Origin: an uncultured Clostridia bacterium
Lineage (GTDB): Bacteria > Bacillota > Clostridia > Christensenellales > Borkfalkiaceae
Length of the DNA stretch: 64,000 nt
Assembly: GCA_947631925.1 (NCBI GenBank)
Contig: CANRNE010000004.1
Span: 22,215 to 86,214, forward strand
Direction of reading: 5' to 3'
Position numbers and translations under genes: made by a program. The notes beneath the pieces are model-generated. The model was not told where the DNA came from. It made no database searches and worked only from the letters and a program-made list of their open reading frames with translations. Shown here piece after piece: positions 24,601-32,957 of this stretch (position 1 is its first letter; each line of letters begins with the position of its first letter).

Positions 24601-24867
24601 ATGATTTTTATCAGATTGTTCGCGCATAAGAAGGGAACGGGTTCCTCCCACAACGGCAGAGACTCCAACGCGAAGCGTTTGGGCGTCAAGCGTCAGGACG
24701 GGCAGGAAGTCCTCGCGGGGAGCATCATCGTCCGCCAGAGAGGGACGAAGATTCACCCGGGCAACAACGTCGGCATCGGCGGAGACGACACCCTCTTCGC
24801 CCTCAAGGACGGCGTGGTCCGCTTCGAGCGCCTCGGAAGGGACAAGAAGCAAGTCAGCGTCTACTAA
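24601..24867 (+). CDS. rpmA: 50S ribosomal protein L27 with N-terminal pre-sequence
   Basis: An 88-residue large-subunit protein. The mature-like core [24 protein letters not shown] is preceded by MIFIRLF, a hydrophobic extension ending in Phe just before Ala8. In Staphylococcus aureus and other Firmicutes such an extension is removed by the cysteine protease Prp. The extension is 7 residues here versus about 9 in S. aureus, and the C-terminus stops at KKQVSVY, slightly short. A strong ribosome site (AAGGAGA) precedes the ATG, and a terminator follows. Confidence 0.96.
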   Translation: MIFIRLFAHKKGTGSSHNGRDSNAKRLGVKRQDGQEVLAGSIIVRQRGTKIHPGNNVGIGGDDTLFALKDGVVRFERLGRDKKQVSVY

Positions 24868-24875
24868 GGCCTCAC

Positions 24876-24902
24876 GGGACCGCCGCGTGCGGTCCCTTTT
24901 TC
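24876..24902 (+). terminator. rpmA terminator
   Basis: GGGACCGC pairs with GCGGTCCC across a 5-nt loop, followed by a T tract. Confidence 0.9.
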
Positions 24903-24986
24903 TTCCCTTTTTCGGGGAAATTTTCGATAGGTTAGGACGCGGGTGAGATTTTTTCCGAAAAATTTCATTTCGCACGAAGAAAACGC

Positions 24987-25015
24987 TTGCAATCTTTTTG
25001 AGATTGTGGTATAGT
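24987..25015 (+). promoter_or_regulatory. tRNA cluster promoter
   Basis: TTGCAA (24987-24992) and TATAGT (25010-25015) with a 17-bp spacer, just before tRNA-Val. Confidence 0.75.
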
Positions 25016-25027
25016 AAACAAGCAATC

Positions 25028-25103
25028 GGAAGTTTAGCTCAGCTGGGAGAGCACTTGCCTTACAAGCAAGGGGTCATAGGTCCGAGTCCTATAACTTCCA
25101 CCA
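25028..25103 (+). tRNA. tRNA-Val (anticodon TAC)
   Basis: The acceptor arms GGAAGTT and AACTTCC pair, and CCA is encoded. The anticodon stem CTTGC/GCAAG encloses the TAC loop. The D and T arms are canonical. It is the first of three tandem tRNAs. Confidence 0.95.
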
Positions 25104-25125
25104 ATACAGCGCGGTCGGCTTATAT

Positions 25126-25200
25126 GCGGGAATAGCTCAGTGGTAGAGCGCCACCTTGCCAAGGTGGATGTCGCGGGTTCGAATCTCGTTTCCCGCTCCA
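25126..25200 (+). tRNA. tRNA-Gly (anticodon GCC)
   Basis: The acceptor GCGGGAA pairs with TTCCCGC, with an encoded CCA. The anticodon stem CCACC/GGTGG carries GCC. It reads GGC/GGT codons. Confidence 0.95.
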
Positions 25201-25225
25201 AACACAGCTCCGCGCTGTTTTTTTT

Positions 25226-25300
25226 GGCGCCATAGCCAAGTGGTAAGGCAAGGGTCTGCAAAACCCTGACTCCCCGGTTCAAATCCGGGTGGCGCCTCCA
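25226..25300 (+). tRNA. tRNA-Cys (anticodon GCA)
   Basis: The acceptor GGCGCCA ends in TGGCGCC-TCCA. The anticodon arm AGGGT-CTGCAAA-ACCCT presents GCA. It is the third tRNA of the cluster and is followed by a terminator. Confidence 0.95.
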
Positions 25301-25303
25301 TCG

Positions 25304-25327
25304 CCCCGAAATTTTCGGGGTTTTTTT
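25304..25327 (+). terminator. tRNA cluster terminator
   Basis: CCCCGAAA pairs with TTTCGGGG, followed by seven T residues. Confidence 0.92.
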
Positions 25328-25519
25328 GTGTCCGAAAAGGGCGTTTCGCTGTCCCCCGAATACAAAAATTGTTACAAATTTACATACAGAAATTTTTGCA
25401 TAAATTCATTTCATTTATGCAGGATAAAATTTCGCCGCAAAACGCGATATTATAATATAGAAAAAAAATAAAAACAGCTTATTTTCATATAAAATTCACA
25501 AAATCACGTGGATATTTGC
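25328..25519. other. AT-rich spacer with inverted repeat
   Basis: No gene is seen. GCATAAAT and ATTTATGC form an 8-bp inverted repeat with a 7-nt gap at 25398-25420. Otherwise it is low-complexity AT-rich DNA ahead of the surface-protein region. Confidence 0.6.
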
Positions 25520-25548
25520 TTGACTTGATTGCATGCGATGAGTATAAT
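25520..25548 (+). promoter_or_regulatory. Promoter of the lipoprotein-opp region
   Basis: TTGACT (25520-25525) and TATAAT (25543-25548) with a 17-bp spacer. It is the only clear promoter before the 25624 gene and the opp genes. Confidence 0.82.
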
Positions 25549-25623
25549 TGAATAATGCAATTATGAATTTACTCTTTGCGGAAGCATAAATTTTCATTCC
25601 GAACAAGAGGGAAAGAGGAAACC

Positions 25624-26913
25624 ATGAAGAAAAGACGCAACTTGCTCTGTTTCGTACTCGCACTTGTCGCCGCCGTGCTCCTTTGCTGCGGCCTTGCGGC
25701 GTGTGCGGACGAGGGCGACTTTGTCCCGACCGAGCGCAACGGCATTAAAGTCACGTTCGAGCTCGAGGGGGCAAAGTACAGGAACAGCGAACGCGCGGTG
25801 CGGGAATATTTCACCTACCCCGAGGGCGCGCCGCATAAGATTGTTCCTCTCGAGGCGCTGGGGGGCAACAAGTCCAAACCCGTGTATCCCAAGCACCGTC
25901 TCCGCGGCTGGTTCAAAACGCGCGAAGTTCTGGCGGACGGCACGGTCGTCTACTCCGACGAGTGGAACTTCGACACCGACGTTGTGGAAGGGGACTCCCT
26001 CGTTCTCTATGCCAAGTGGGTCAGGGCGTTCACCTACACCGTCACCTATCTCGACGACGCGGGCGAACCCCATGACGTCAAGGAACTGATTATGGAGGAC
26101 GACAAGCTGCGGGACGGCACCGCCGTGTTCACCCCCCTCGTGCAGAGCGACTTCGCCGCCGCCTATGACGGCCACACCGTGGACTGCGAACTCGGGGAAG
26201 ACGGCACCGTGCAGGTCAAGTACTATTCCGACAAAGCGTGCACGACGCGCTGGGACTTCTCGGCAAGTCACCCCGGCAACCCCGACGACCCCGACCACTC
26301 GACGACCGATGTTCCCGTCTATGTCCGCTTCAATAAGGGCGTGTACACCTACGCCGCCACCGCGAAGGATTTGGTAGCCGCATCCGCGGCAACCAACAAG
26401 GGCGGCATCTGGCTGCTCAAGGACATCGACATGAGCAGCTATAAGGGTACGTTGGTCGATGGCTCGGCGGGGGCGTTCTACGGCTTCCGCAATGCGGGCG
26501 GCCTCCGCGGGAACGGCTTCACCGTCTCGGGCATCATCCTCGAGGTGGCGTCCGACAACAACTCCCTCATCTACGACACCGCGCAGGGCTGGGACAAAGT
26601 CTTGCTCGTCAGCCTCTTCGACGGATTGGAAAACGGCTCCATCGAGGATGTGACGATAGAGGACCTCTCCATCACCCTGAGTACCACCAACAGCCGCATC
26701 TCGGAAGTCCACGTCTCCCCCTTCCTCGGACGGGCGAAAAACACGAAGGTCTCCAACGTCACCGTGACGGGGACTTGCGTCCTCGAGAGACTTCCCTCCG
26801 CCATCCGCAACGACGAGAGCAAGATTATTCAAGCAACGCAGCCCTTCTATGCGGACAGAGCCTCCACCTTCGACAATGTCACCGTGACCGTCGAAATTCG
26901 GAAAAACTTTTGA
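25624..26913 (+). CDS. Lipoprotein with InlB-type repeat
   Basis: A 429-residue predicted lipoprotein: a basic start, then a hydrophobic signal ending LLCCGLAAC, with lipidation expected on the last Cys. The N-terminal half has an InlB B-repeat (Listeria-Bacteroides) signature: LRGWFKT, then NFDTDVVEGDSLVLYAKWV. The C-terminal half (GIWLLKDIDMSS, GFRNAGGLRGNGFTVSGI, GSIEDVTIEDL) looks like a GLUG-type right-handed beta-helix. The start was set at 25624 by GAAAGAGGAA upstream. It likely acts in adhesion or binding at the cell surface (inference). oppA follows 61 nt later with no promoter seen. Confidence 0.8.
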   Translation: MKKRRNLLCFVLALVAAVLLCCGLAACADEGDFVPTERNGIKVTFELEGAKYRNSERAVREYFTYPEGAPHKIVPLEALGGNKSKPVYPKHRLRGWFKTREVLADGTVVYSDEWNFDTDVVEGDSLVLYAKWVRAFTYTVTYLDDAGEPHDVKELIMEDDKLRDGTAVFTPLVQSDFAAAYDGHTVDCELGEDGTVQVKYYSDKACTTRWDFSASHPGNPDDPDHSTTDVPVYVRFNKGVYTYAATAKDLVAASAATNKGGIWLLKDIDMSSYKGTLVDGSAGAFYGFRNAGGLRGNGFTVSGIILEVASDNNSLIYDTAQGWDKVLLVSLFDGLENGSIEDVTIEDLSITLSTTNSRISEVHVSPFLGRAKNTKVSNVTVTGTCVLERLPSAIRNDESKIIQATQPFYADRASTFDNVTVTVEIRKNF

Positions 26914-26974
26914 AACGACCGCAGCATAAGGCGGGAAAACCCAATAAATTCGCTAATCAGTAAAGGAGAACAGT

Positions 26975-29611
26975 ATGAAAATCAAATTCGCGAAAACAAT
27001 TTCGGCAGCGCTGGCCCTCGCCATGACGGCGGGTGTGATTGCAGGCTGCGCCCCGACGCGGGAGAAAAAAGCCTATGACAACAGAAACGACCCGCTCATC
27101 TTCTCCATTCTCGAAGTCGATCAGGTCTTCAATCCCTTCTTCTCGACTTCCGCAACGGACTCCAACGTCGTCGGTCTCACGCAGATTTCCATGCTCACCA
27201 ACGATAAGGACGGGAAAGTCGCCTATGGCGACGACGAGGAAGTGGTCGTTAAGGATTTGGAAATCACGGACAACGGCAAGGAGCAGGACCATGGTTTGCA
27301 GACCACCTATAAGTTCGTCTTAAAGAACGACGTTCGCTTCTCGAACGGCTCCTATCTCACGATGAAGGACGTCCTCTTCAACCTCTATGTCTACCTCGAC
27401 CCCGCCTACACGGGCTCCGCCACCATGTATTCGACGGACATCGTGGGCCTGAAGGAATACCGCACGCAGGCATCCCAAGAGACCGAACAGGACGCTTTCA
27501 TGCAGCAATTCCAACGCGCGGCGCGCACGCGCAGAAACTCCCTTCAGTCGGCCGCGGAGGAGATTCTCGACGAACACAACAATACCCTCAGCGAGAAAGA
27601 CTTCGAAAAGGAACTTGAGAACTATCAGGCAGAGCACAGCGGCAATGAGGCATATGCGCACCTTGTCGAGGATTATAAAAAGGCCATCGAACTCTTCAAA
27701 GATGAGCTCAAGAGCGACTATACCGCCGCCAAGGACAGCTTCCGGGACACCATCTTCGTCGACAAGAACGGCAACGAACACAGAAACCTGTTCACGACGG
27801 ACGTCGAGCAGTTCCTCTACAACGAGGGCGCCATCACATGGAACAAGGCGGCAAACAACGGCAACGGCGAACTTTCTTACGGCACCGGCACCCCCGAAGC
27901 GACCAAGGCGTGGACGGAAGAAAGGGCAATTCAATATATCTATGATACCAACATCCCCGATAAAATCGCAGAAGTCGTCGAATATTGGGTGACCGCGAGC
28001 GACCTCTTCACCTTTATCACCAATGCGGAGATGGAGGAGTTCTTCAAAGAGGCGGGCAATATCGAATACAAGAACATCTCGGGTATCAAGTTTGCCAACC
28101 GCGAAGAGCCCGTCACGGTAAACGGCGTCACCTACAACGTCCCCGAATATGCGGACGACGGCCATGTGATACAGGGCAACGAGGTGCTCTCCATCACCAT
28201 CAACAACATCGACCCCAAGGCCATCTGGAACTTCGGCTTCACCGTCGCGCCCATGTATTACTACTCGGATGCCGAGCACATCAGGGCGTTCGACTACGAG
28301 GAGAACTTCGGCGTGGAGAGAGGGTCGCAGACCTTCCTGCAGGACGTCGTGAACAACAGCAAAAAGATCGGCCTTCCCGTCGGCGCAGGTCCCTATGTCG
28401 CAAGCAAGGCGGAGGGCGGCATCACGGACGTCGAATCGGGCGACTTCTTCGATACCAACATCCTCTACTACGAAAGCAATCCCTACTATCTGATGGGAGA
28501 ACCCAAGATTAAGAAGATCCGCTATCAGATTACCCCCTCCACGCAGATGACCAACTCGCTCTACAGCTTAGAGGTGACTTTTGCGGAGCCCAACGCCAAG
28601 CCCGAAACGTATGACGAAATCAAGGGCAGGGAAAAGGACGGCTTCCGCGCCAAGCTGGTCTCGACGCTCGGCTACGGCTACATCGGCATCAACGCGGGCA
28701 AGGTCCCGTCGCTCGAGGTGCGGCAGGCCATCATGCACTGCATCAATACGCAGGAATGCGTCGACTACTACAAGAGCACGGCGAGCCCCATCTACCGCTC
28801 CATGTCCAAGGAGAGCTGGGCATATCCCGACGATTCGACGCCGTACTATCCCTACATCGGAGGGAAAATTCCCGAAGACCTCACCGTCGTCAACCCCGCC
28901 TACAAACGGTTTGTCGAGAGCAAGGGCAAGAGGGCGGGAGACACCCTCACCCTTGCGGAGCAGGAGGAGTTCATCCGCGGGCTCGTCGAATCGGCGAGCT
29001 ATCACACGGACGCCGGCGGCGTGTATGTGAACGCCGCGGGCACGCAGCGCCTCAAGTACACTTTCACCATCGTCGGACAGGAGACGGACCACCCCGCATG
29101 GCGCGCCCTCAACCACGCGAGAGAGCTGCTCAACCAATGGGGCTTTGAAATCAACGTCAGAACGGACGTGAGCGGTCTGCAGAAGCTCGCCACGGGCAAC
29201 CTCACCGTCTGGGCGGCGGCATGGGGCGCCACCATCGACCCCGATATGTATCAGGTCTATCACAAGGACTCCACGGCAACCTCCGTCCTCAGCTGGGGCT
29301 ACCGCCAGATTTTGCTCAATGCGGGCAACCGGTATTCGCGGGAGAACACCATCCTCGACGTCTTGTCCGAATACATCGAAGCGGCACGCGAGACCAACAA
29401 TCAGGACGAACGTGCACGCATCTACTCCGATGCGCTCGACAAAGTCATGGAGCTCGCGGTCGAGCTGCCCACCTACCAGCGCAACGACTTGTTCGCCTAC
29501 GATGCGTGGAAGCTCGACGAGAGCACGCTCACGCCCGACAGCGAAGTGAGTGCGTTCAAGGGGCTGACCAGCAGAATGTACAATCTCTCCCTCGTCACAC
29601 AGATTCAATAA
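26975..29611 (+). CDS. oppA: Oligopeptide ABC transporter, substrate-binding lipoprotein
   Basis: An 878-residue extracytoplasmic solute receptor of family 5 (OppA/DppA). The signal peptide ends AGVIAGC (lipobox). Family features are the FVLKNDVRFSNGSYLTMKDVLF region near residue 115-135 and the C-terminal LNHARELLNQWGFEINVRTDVSG and WGATIDPDMYQVYH stretches. Typical members have 530-620 residues; here an insertion of roughly 190 residues, rich in Glu, Lys and Gln and partly coiled-coil-like, lies at about 165-355. It is the first of five opp genes in the order A-B-C-D-F. AAAGGAG precedes the ATG. Confidence 0.93.
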   Translation: MKIKFAKTISAALALAMTAGVIAGCAPTREKKAYDNRNDPLIFSILEVDQVFNPFFSTSATDSNVVGLTQISMLTNDKDGKVAYGDDEEVVVKDLEITDNGKEQDHGLQTTYKFVLKNDVRFSNGSYLTMKDVLFNLYVYLDPAYTGSATMYSTDIVGLKEYRTQASQETEQDAFMQQFQRAARTRRNSLQSAAEEILDEHNNTLSEKDFEKELENYQAEHSGNEAYAHLVEDYKKAIELFKDELKSDYTAAKDSFRDTIFVDKNGNEHRNLFTTDVEQFLYNEGAITWNKAANNGNGELSYGTGTPEATKAWTEERAIQYIYDTNIPDKIAEVVEYWVTASDLFTFITNAEMEEFFKEAGNIEYKNISGIKFANREEPVTVNGVTYNVPEYADDGHVIQGNEVLSITINNIDPKAIWNFGFTVAPMYYYSDAEHIRAFDYEENFGVERGSQTFLQDVVNNSKKIGLPVGAGPYVASKAEGGITDVESGDFFDTNILYYESNPYYLMGEPKIKKIRYQITPSTQMTNSLYSLEVTFAEPNAKPETYDEIKGREKDGFRAKLVSTLGYGYIGINAGKVPSLEVRQAIMHCINTQECVDYYKSTASPIYRSMSKESWAYPDDSTPYYPYIGGKIPEDLTVVNPAYKRFVESKGKRAGDTLTLAEQEEFIRGLVESASYHTDAGGVYVNAAGTQRLKYTFTIVGQETDHPAWRALNHARELLNQWGFEINVRTDVSGLQKLATGNLTVWAAAWGATIDPDMYQVYHKDSTATSVLSWGYRQILLNAGNRYSRENTILDVLSEYIEAARETNNQDERARIYSDALDKVMELAVELPTYQRNDLFAYDAWKLDESTLTPDSEVSAFKGLTSRMYNLSLVTQIQ

Positions 29612-29678
29612 TCGCAAAATCATGCGTCCGCGCGGAACGGCAGAGAGCCGTTCCGCATAGGACTTTCACGGTGAAGAA

Positions 29679-30686
29679 ATGTTCAAATACATTGTAAAAA
29701 GACTCCTCATCTCCATCGTCATCCTGCTCGGCGTATCCATCATCATTTACACGCTCGTGCGCCTGATGCCCACCGACTTCCTCACGCAGAAGTATGCGGC
29801 ACAGTTGCAGACGAACCCGGGATTTGTGGAACAATTCGAAAAATTCAAGGAGATGTACGGCCTCGCCGATAACTCCTTCGGCGGCATCATGTCGGGCTAT
29901 TTCCAGTGGCTCGGCAACATGCTGAAGGGGGACATGGGTACGTCGTTCATCTACCAGAAGCCCGTCTCGAGCATCATCGGCGAGAACATGTGGATTTCCT
30001 TTGCGATTGCGGCAATTGCGACCGTTCTGCAGTTCCTCATCGCCATCCCGCTCGGCATCACGAGCGCGACGCACCAGTACTCCGTGCGCGACTACGCCAC
30101 GACGGTGCTCACGATGATCGGTATCTCGCTGCCCACCTACTTCTTCGCGGCGATTGTCATCAAGTTCTTCGCGATGGACCTCGGCTGGTTCCCCAACACC
30201 GGTCTCGTCTCCCCGAGCAAGGACTTCCCCGCGACGTTTGCGGGTACCATGGCGAAGATAGGGGATATGGCGCACCATCTCGTGCTGCCCATTTTCGTCA
30301 GCGTCCTGCTCTCCATCGGCGGCCTCATGCGCTACACGAGAACGAACACGCTCGAGGTGCTCAACGCGGACTACATCCGCACGGCGCGCGCAAAGGGATT
30401 GAGCGAGCGGAAAGTCATCTACAAGCACGCCTTCCGCAACACGCTCATTCCGCTCGCCACTCTGCTTGCGGGAATTCTGCCCTCCCTCTTCGGCGGCATG
30501 CTCATCACCGAGCAGGTCTTCGGAATCAACGGTATCGGCGGCCTTGCCTACAAGGCGCTGCAACAGGGGGACATTCCCTTCATCATGGGCTACAACATGT
30601 TCCTTGCGGTGCTCACCGTCATCGGAACACTGCTATCGGATATCATGTATTCCATCGTCGACCCTCGGGTCAAACTCGGGAAATAA
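29679..30686 (+). CDS. oppB: Oligopeptide ABC transporter permease OppB
   Basis: A 335-residue inner-membrane permease with about six helices. It begins MFKYIVKRLLISIVILLGVS, typical of OppB/DppB. It contains the EAA-type loop in NADYIRTARAKGLSERKVIYKHAFRNTLIP, which docks with the ATPases. It partners OppC, which starts nine bases after its stop. Peptide versus other solute cannot be told from the permease alone; the neighbouring protease favours peptides. Confidence 0.95.
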   Translation: MFKYIVKRLLISIVILLGVSIIIYTLVRLMPTDFLTQKYAAQLQTNPGFVEQFEKFKEMYGLADNSFGGIMSGYFQWLGNMLKGDMGTSFIYQKPVSSIIGENMWISFAIAAIATVLQFLIAIPLGITSATHQYSVRDYATTVLTMIGISLPTYFFAAIVIKFFAMDLGWFPNTGLVSPSKDFPATFAGTMAKIGDMAHHLVLPIFVSVLLSIGGLMRYTRTNTLEVLNADYIRTARAKGLSERKVIYKHAFRNTLIPLATLLAGILPSLFGGMLITEQVFGINGIGGLAYKALQQGDIPFIMGYNMFLAVLTVIGTLLSDIMYSIVDPRVKLGK

Positions 30687-30695
30687 GGGGGGCAT

Positions 30696-31781
30696 ATGAG
30701 TGACTTTGATAAGACAATAGAAGAAGAGCTCCCCGCAGACGTTGCTGCAGCCCCCGACCCCACTCCCCCCGAGGAGAGAGGGGAGGAAGTGACGTATAAG
30801 GAGATGAGTCCGTTGCGGCTCGTCCTCCGCCGCTTCTTCCGTTCCCGCCTCTCCATCGTGGGACTTGTGATGATTGTCGCCCTGTTCCTCTTTTCCTTCC
30901 TCGGCCCCGTGGTGTACAGCCGCTGGGGGGAGGAGACGGTGGACAGACCCGACGGCGGCGCCATCACCGAACTCACCAACAAGTACACGCACAATGACGT
31001 CTCCCAGCTCGGCGACGGGGTGGAGGTCGAAGAAGTCATCGAGCACGTCAGCACGGACAACCTGCTCGCCCCGCCGAGCGCGAGACACCTTCTCGGCACC
31101 GACGACAAGGGCATGGACGTCTTCGTGCGGCTCATGTACGGCGGACGCATCTCGCTCATCATCGGATTTATCGTCGTCATTCTGGAGACGCTCATCGGCG
31201 TCCTGCTCGGAGGGCTTGCGGGCTACTTCGGCGGATGGGTGGACAGCGTCATCATGCGTATCGTGGATATCTTCAACTGTATCCCGACGCTGCCAATCCT
31301 GCTCATAGCATCGGCGACGATAGAATCGTGGGAGCTGTCCCCCGACCAACAGATTTATGTGCTCATGGCGTTCATCACGCTATTCAGTTGGAGCGGGACG
31401 GCGCGCCTCGTGCGCGGGCAGATTCTATCGCTCCGCGAACAGGAATTCATGACGGCAACCGAGGTCATGGGCCTGTCCATCTGGCGGCGGCTCTTCAAGC
31501 ACCTCATCCCCAACGTCATGCCCCAGCTCATCGTCTCCATGACGCTCGGGCTCGGAAGCGTCATCCTCTACGAGTCCACGCTGAGCTACCTCGGCTTGGG
31601 CGTCCAGCTCCCGAAGGCGGCGTGGGGGACCATGATTGCAACGGCAAACGACCCCGTCATTCTGCAATATCACGTCAACATGTGGCTGCCCGCAGGCGTT
31701 CTCATCGTCATCGCGGTGCTCGGATTTAACTTCGTCGGGGACGGTCTTCGCGACGCAATGGACCCCAAAGCAAAGAAATAA
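30696..31781 (+). CDS. oppC: Oligopeptide ABC transporter permease OppC
   Basis: A 361-residue permease of the DppC/OppC type. The N-terminal OppC_N helix (SRLSIVGLVMIVALFLFSFLG) follows an acidic, Pro-rich cytoplasmic start. HLLGTDDKGMDVFVRLMYGGRISL is the family signature. The EAA loop is REQEFMTATEVMGLSIWRRLFKHLIPN. A GGGGGG ribosome site precedes the ATG. Confidence 0.95.
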   Translation: MSDFDKTIEEELPADVAAAPDPTPPEERGEEVTYKEMSPLRLVLRRFFRSRLSIVGLVMIVALFLFSFLGPVVYSRWGEETVDRPDGGAITELTNKYTHNDVSQLGDGVEVEEVIEHVSTDNLLAPPSARHLLGTDDKGMDVFVRLMYGGRISLIIGFIVVILETLIGVLLGGLAGYFGGWVDSVIMRIVDIFNCIPTLPILLIASATIESWELSPDQQIYVLMAFITLFSWSGTARLVRGQILSLREQEFMTATEVMGLSIWRRLFKHLIPNVMPQLIVSMTLGLGSVILYESTLSYLGLGVQLPKAAWGTMIATANDPVILQYHVNMWLPAGVLIVIAVLGFNFVGDGLRDAMDPKAKK

Positions 31782-31787
31782 ACGACT

Positions 31788-32957
31788 ATGGCAAAGAAAG
31801 CATCCAATTATCTCACCCTGCGCGAGAGCCGCAAAATCATCTCTTACAATCTGAAGCAGATGAAGTACTACGAGGGTCTCAAGCGCCGCAAGCGCAGCGC
31901 GGAGGAATATACCACGGTGATGAAGGACGAGAACAACCTTCTCGAGATAGAAGACCTCAAGACGTGCTTCTTCACCGACAGCGGGACGGTCATGTCCGTC
32001 AACGGCGTCTCTTTCAATGTGCCCAAGAACAAAGTCGTGGGCGTCGTCGGGGAGAGCGGCTGCGGCAAGAGCGTGACTTCGCTCTCCGTCATGCAGCTCG
32101 TACAGGCGCCGCAGGGACAGGTCGTCGGCGGGCAGATTCGCTTCAACACGGACGCCCTCGGCTACGATGAAGAGGGGAGAAAGATCTGCTACGACATCGT
32201 GCAGATGCCCACCCGGCAGATGTACAGCATCCGCGGCAAGGACATCACGATGATTTTCCAGGAGCCCATGACCAGCCTCAACCCCGTGTTCACCATCGGG
32301 TCGCAGCTCGACGAGGTCTCCTTCCTTCTCGACCCCAAGATTTCCAAGGAGGCGGCGAAGGAGAAGAGCATCGAGATGCTCCGCAAGGTGGGAATCTCCA
32401 TGCCCGAGCACACCTACACCTGCTACCCGCACGAACTCTCGGGCGGCATGCGCCAGCGCGTCATGATTGCAATGGCGCTCGCGGGCAATCCCAAGCTCAT
32501 CATCGCGGACGAGCCGACGACGGCGCTCGATGTCACCATTCAGGCGCAGATTCTCGAACTTCTCCGCGAACTGCAGAAGTCGCAGGGCTGCTCCATCATG
32601 CTCATCACCCACGACCTCGGCGTCATTGCCGAGATGGCGGACGAGGTGGTCATCATGTATGCGGGCCGCATCATCGAGCGGGGCACGGCGCGGGAAATCT
32701 TCCACAATCCCCTGCATCCCTACACGGTGGGACTGCAGAAGAGCAAGCCGCTCATCACCTCCAAGACGGGCGAGCCACTCTACTCCATCCCCGGTCAGGT
32801 GCCCAACCCCATCAATCTGCCCAACTCCTGCTACTTCAAAAACCGCTGCGAGAAGTGCATCGCAAAGTGCGGCGGGGATTATCCCCCCGAGATTCGCGTC
32901 TCGGACACCCATGCCGTGTCTTGCTGGCTCTACCAACAAGGGGAGGACGCGGAATGA
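31788..32957 (+). CDS. oppD: Oligopeptide ABC transporter ATPase OppD
   Basis: A 389-residue ATPase. Walker A is GESGCGKS at 88-95. The Q-loop is in [12 protein letters not shown], the signature is [15 protein letters not shown] and Walker B is [12 protein letters not shown]. The C-terminal oligopeptide-transporter extension has a cysteine cluster ([14 protein letters not shown]) of the type reported to bind an iron-sulfur cluster in some homologues. An extra basic stretch of about 50 residues precedes the ABC fold. The stop overlaps oppF (ATGA). Confidence 0.95.
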   Translation: MAKKASNYLTLRESRKIISYNLKQMKYYEGLKRRKRSAEEYTTVMKDENNLLEIEDLKTCFFTDSGTVMSVNGVSFNVPKNKVVGVVGESGCGKSVTSLSVMQLVQAPQGQVVGGQIRFNTDALGYDEEGRKICYDIVQMPTRQMYSIRGKDITMIFQEPMTSLNPVFTIGSQLDEVSFLLDPKISKEAAKEKSIEMLRKVGISMPEHTYTCYPHELSGGMRQRVMIAMALAGNPKLIIADEPTTALDVTIQAQILELLRELQKSQGCSIMLITHDLGVIAEMADEVVIMYAGRIIERGTAREIFHNPLHPYTVGLQKSKPLITSKTGEPLYSIPGQVPNPINLPNSCYFKNRCEKCIAKCGGDYPPEIRVSDTHAVSCWLYQQGEDAE

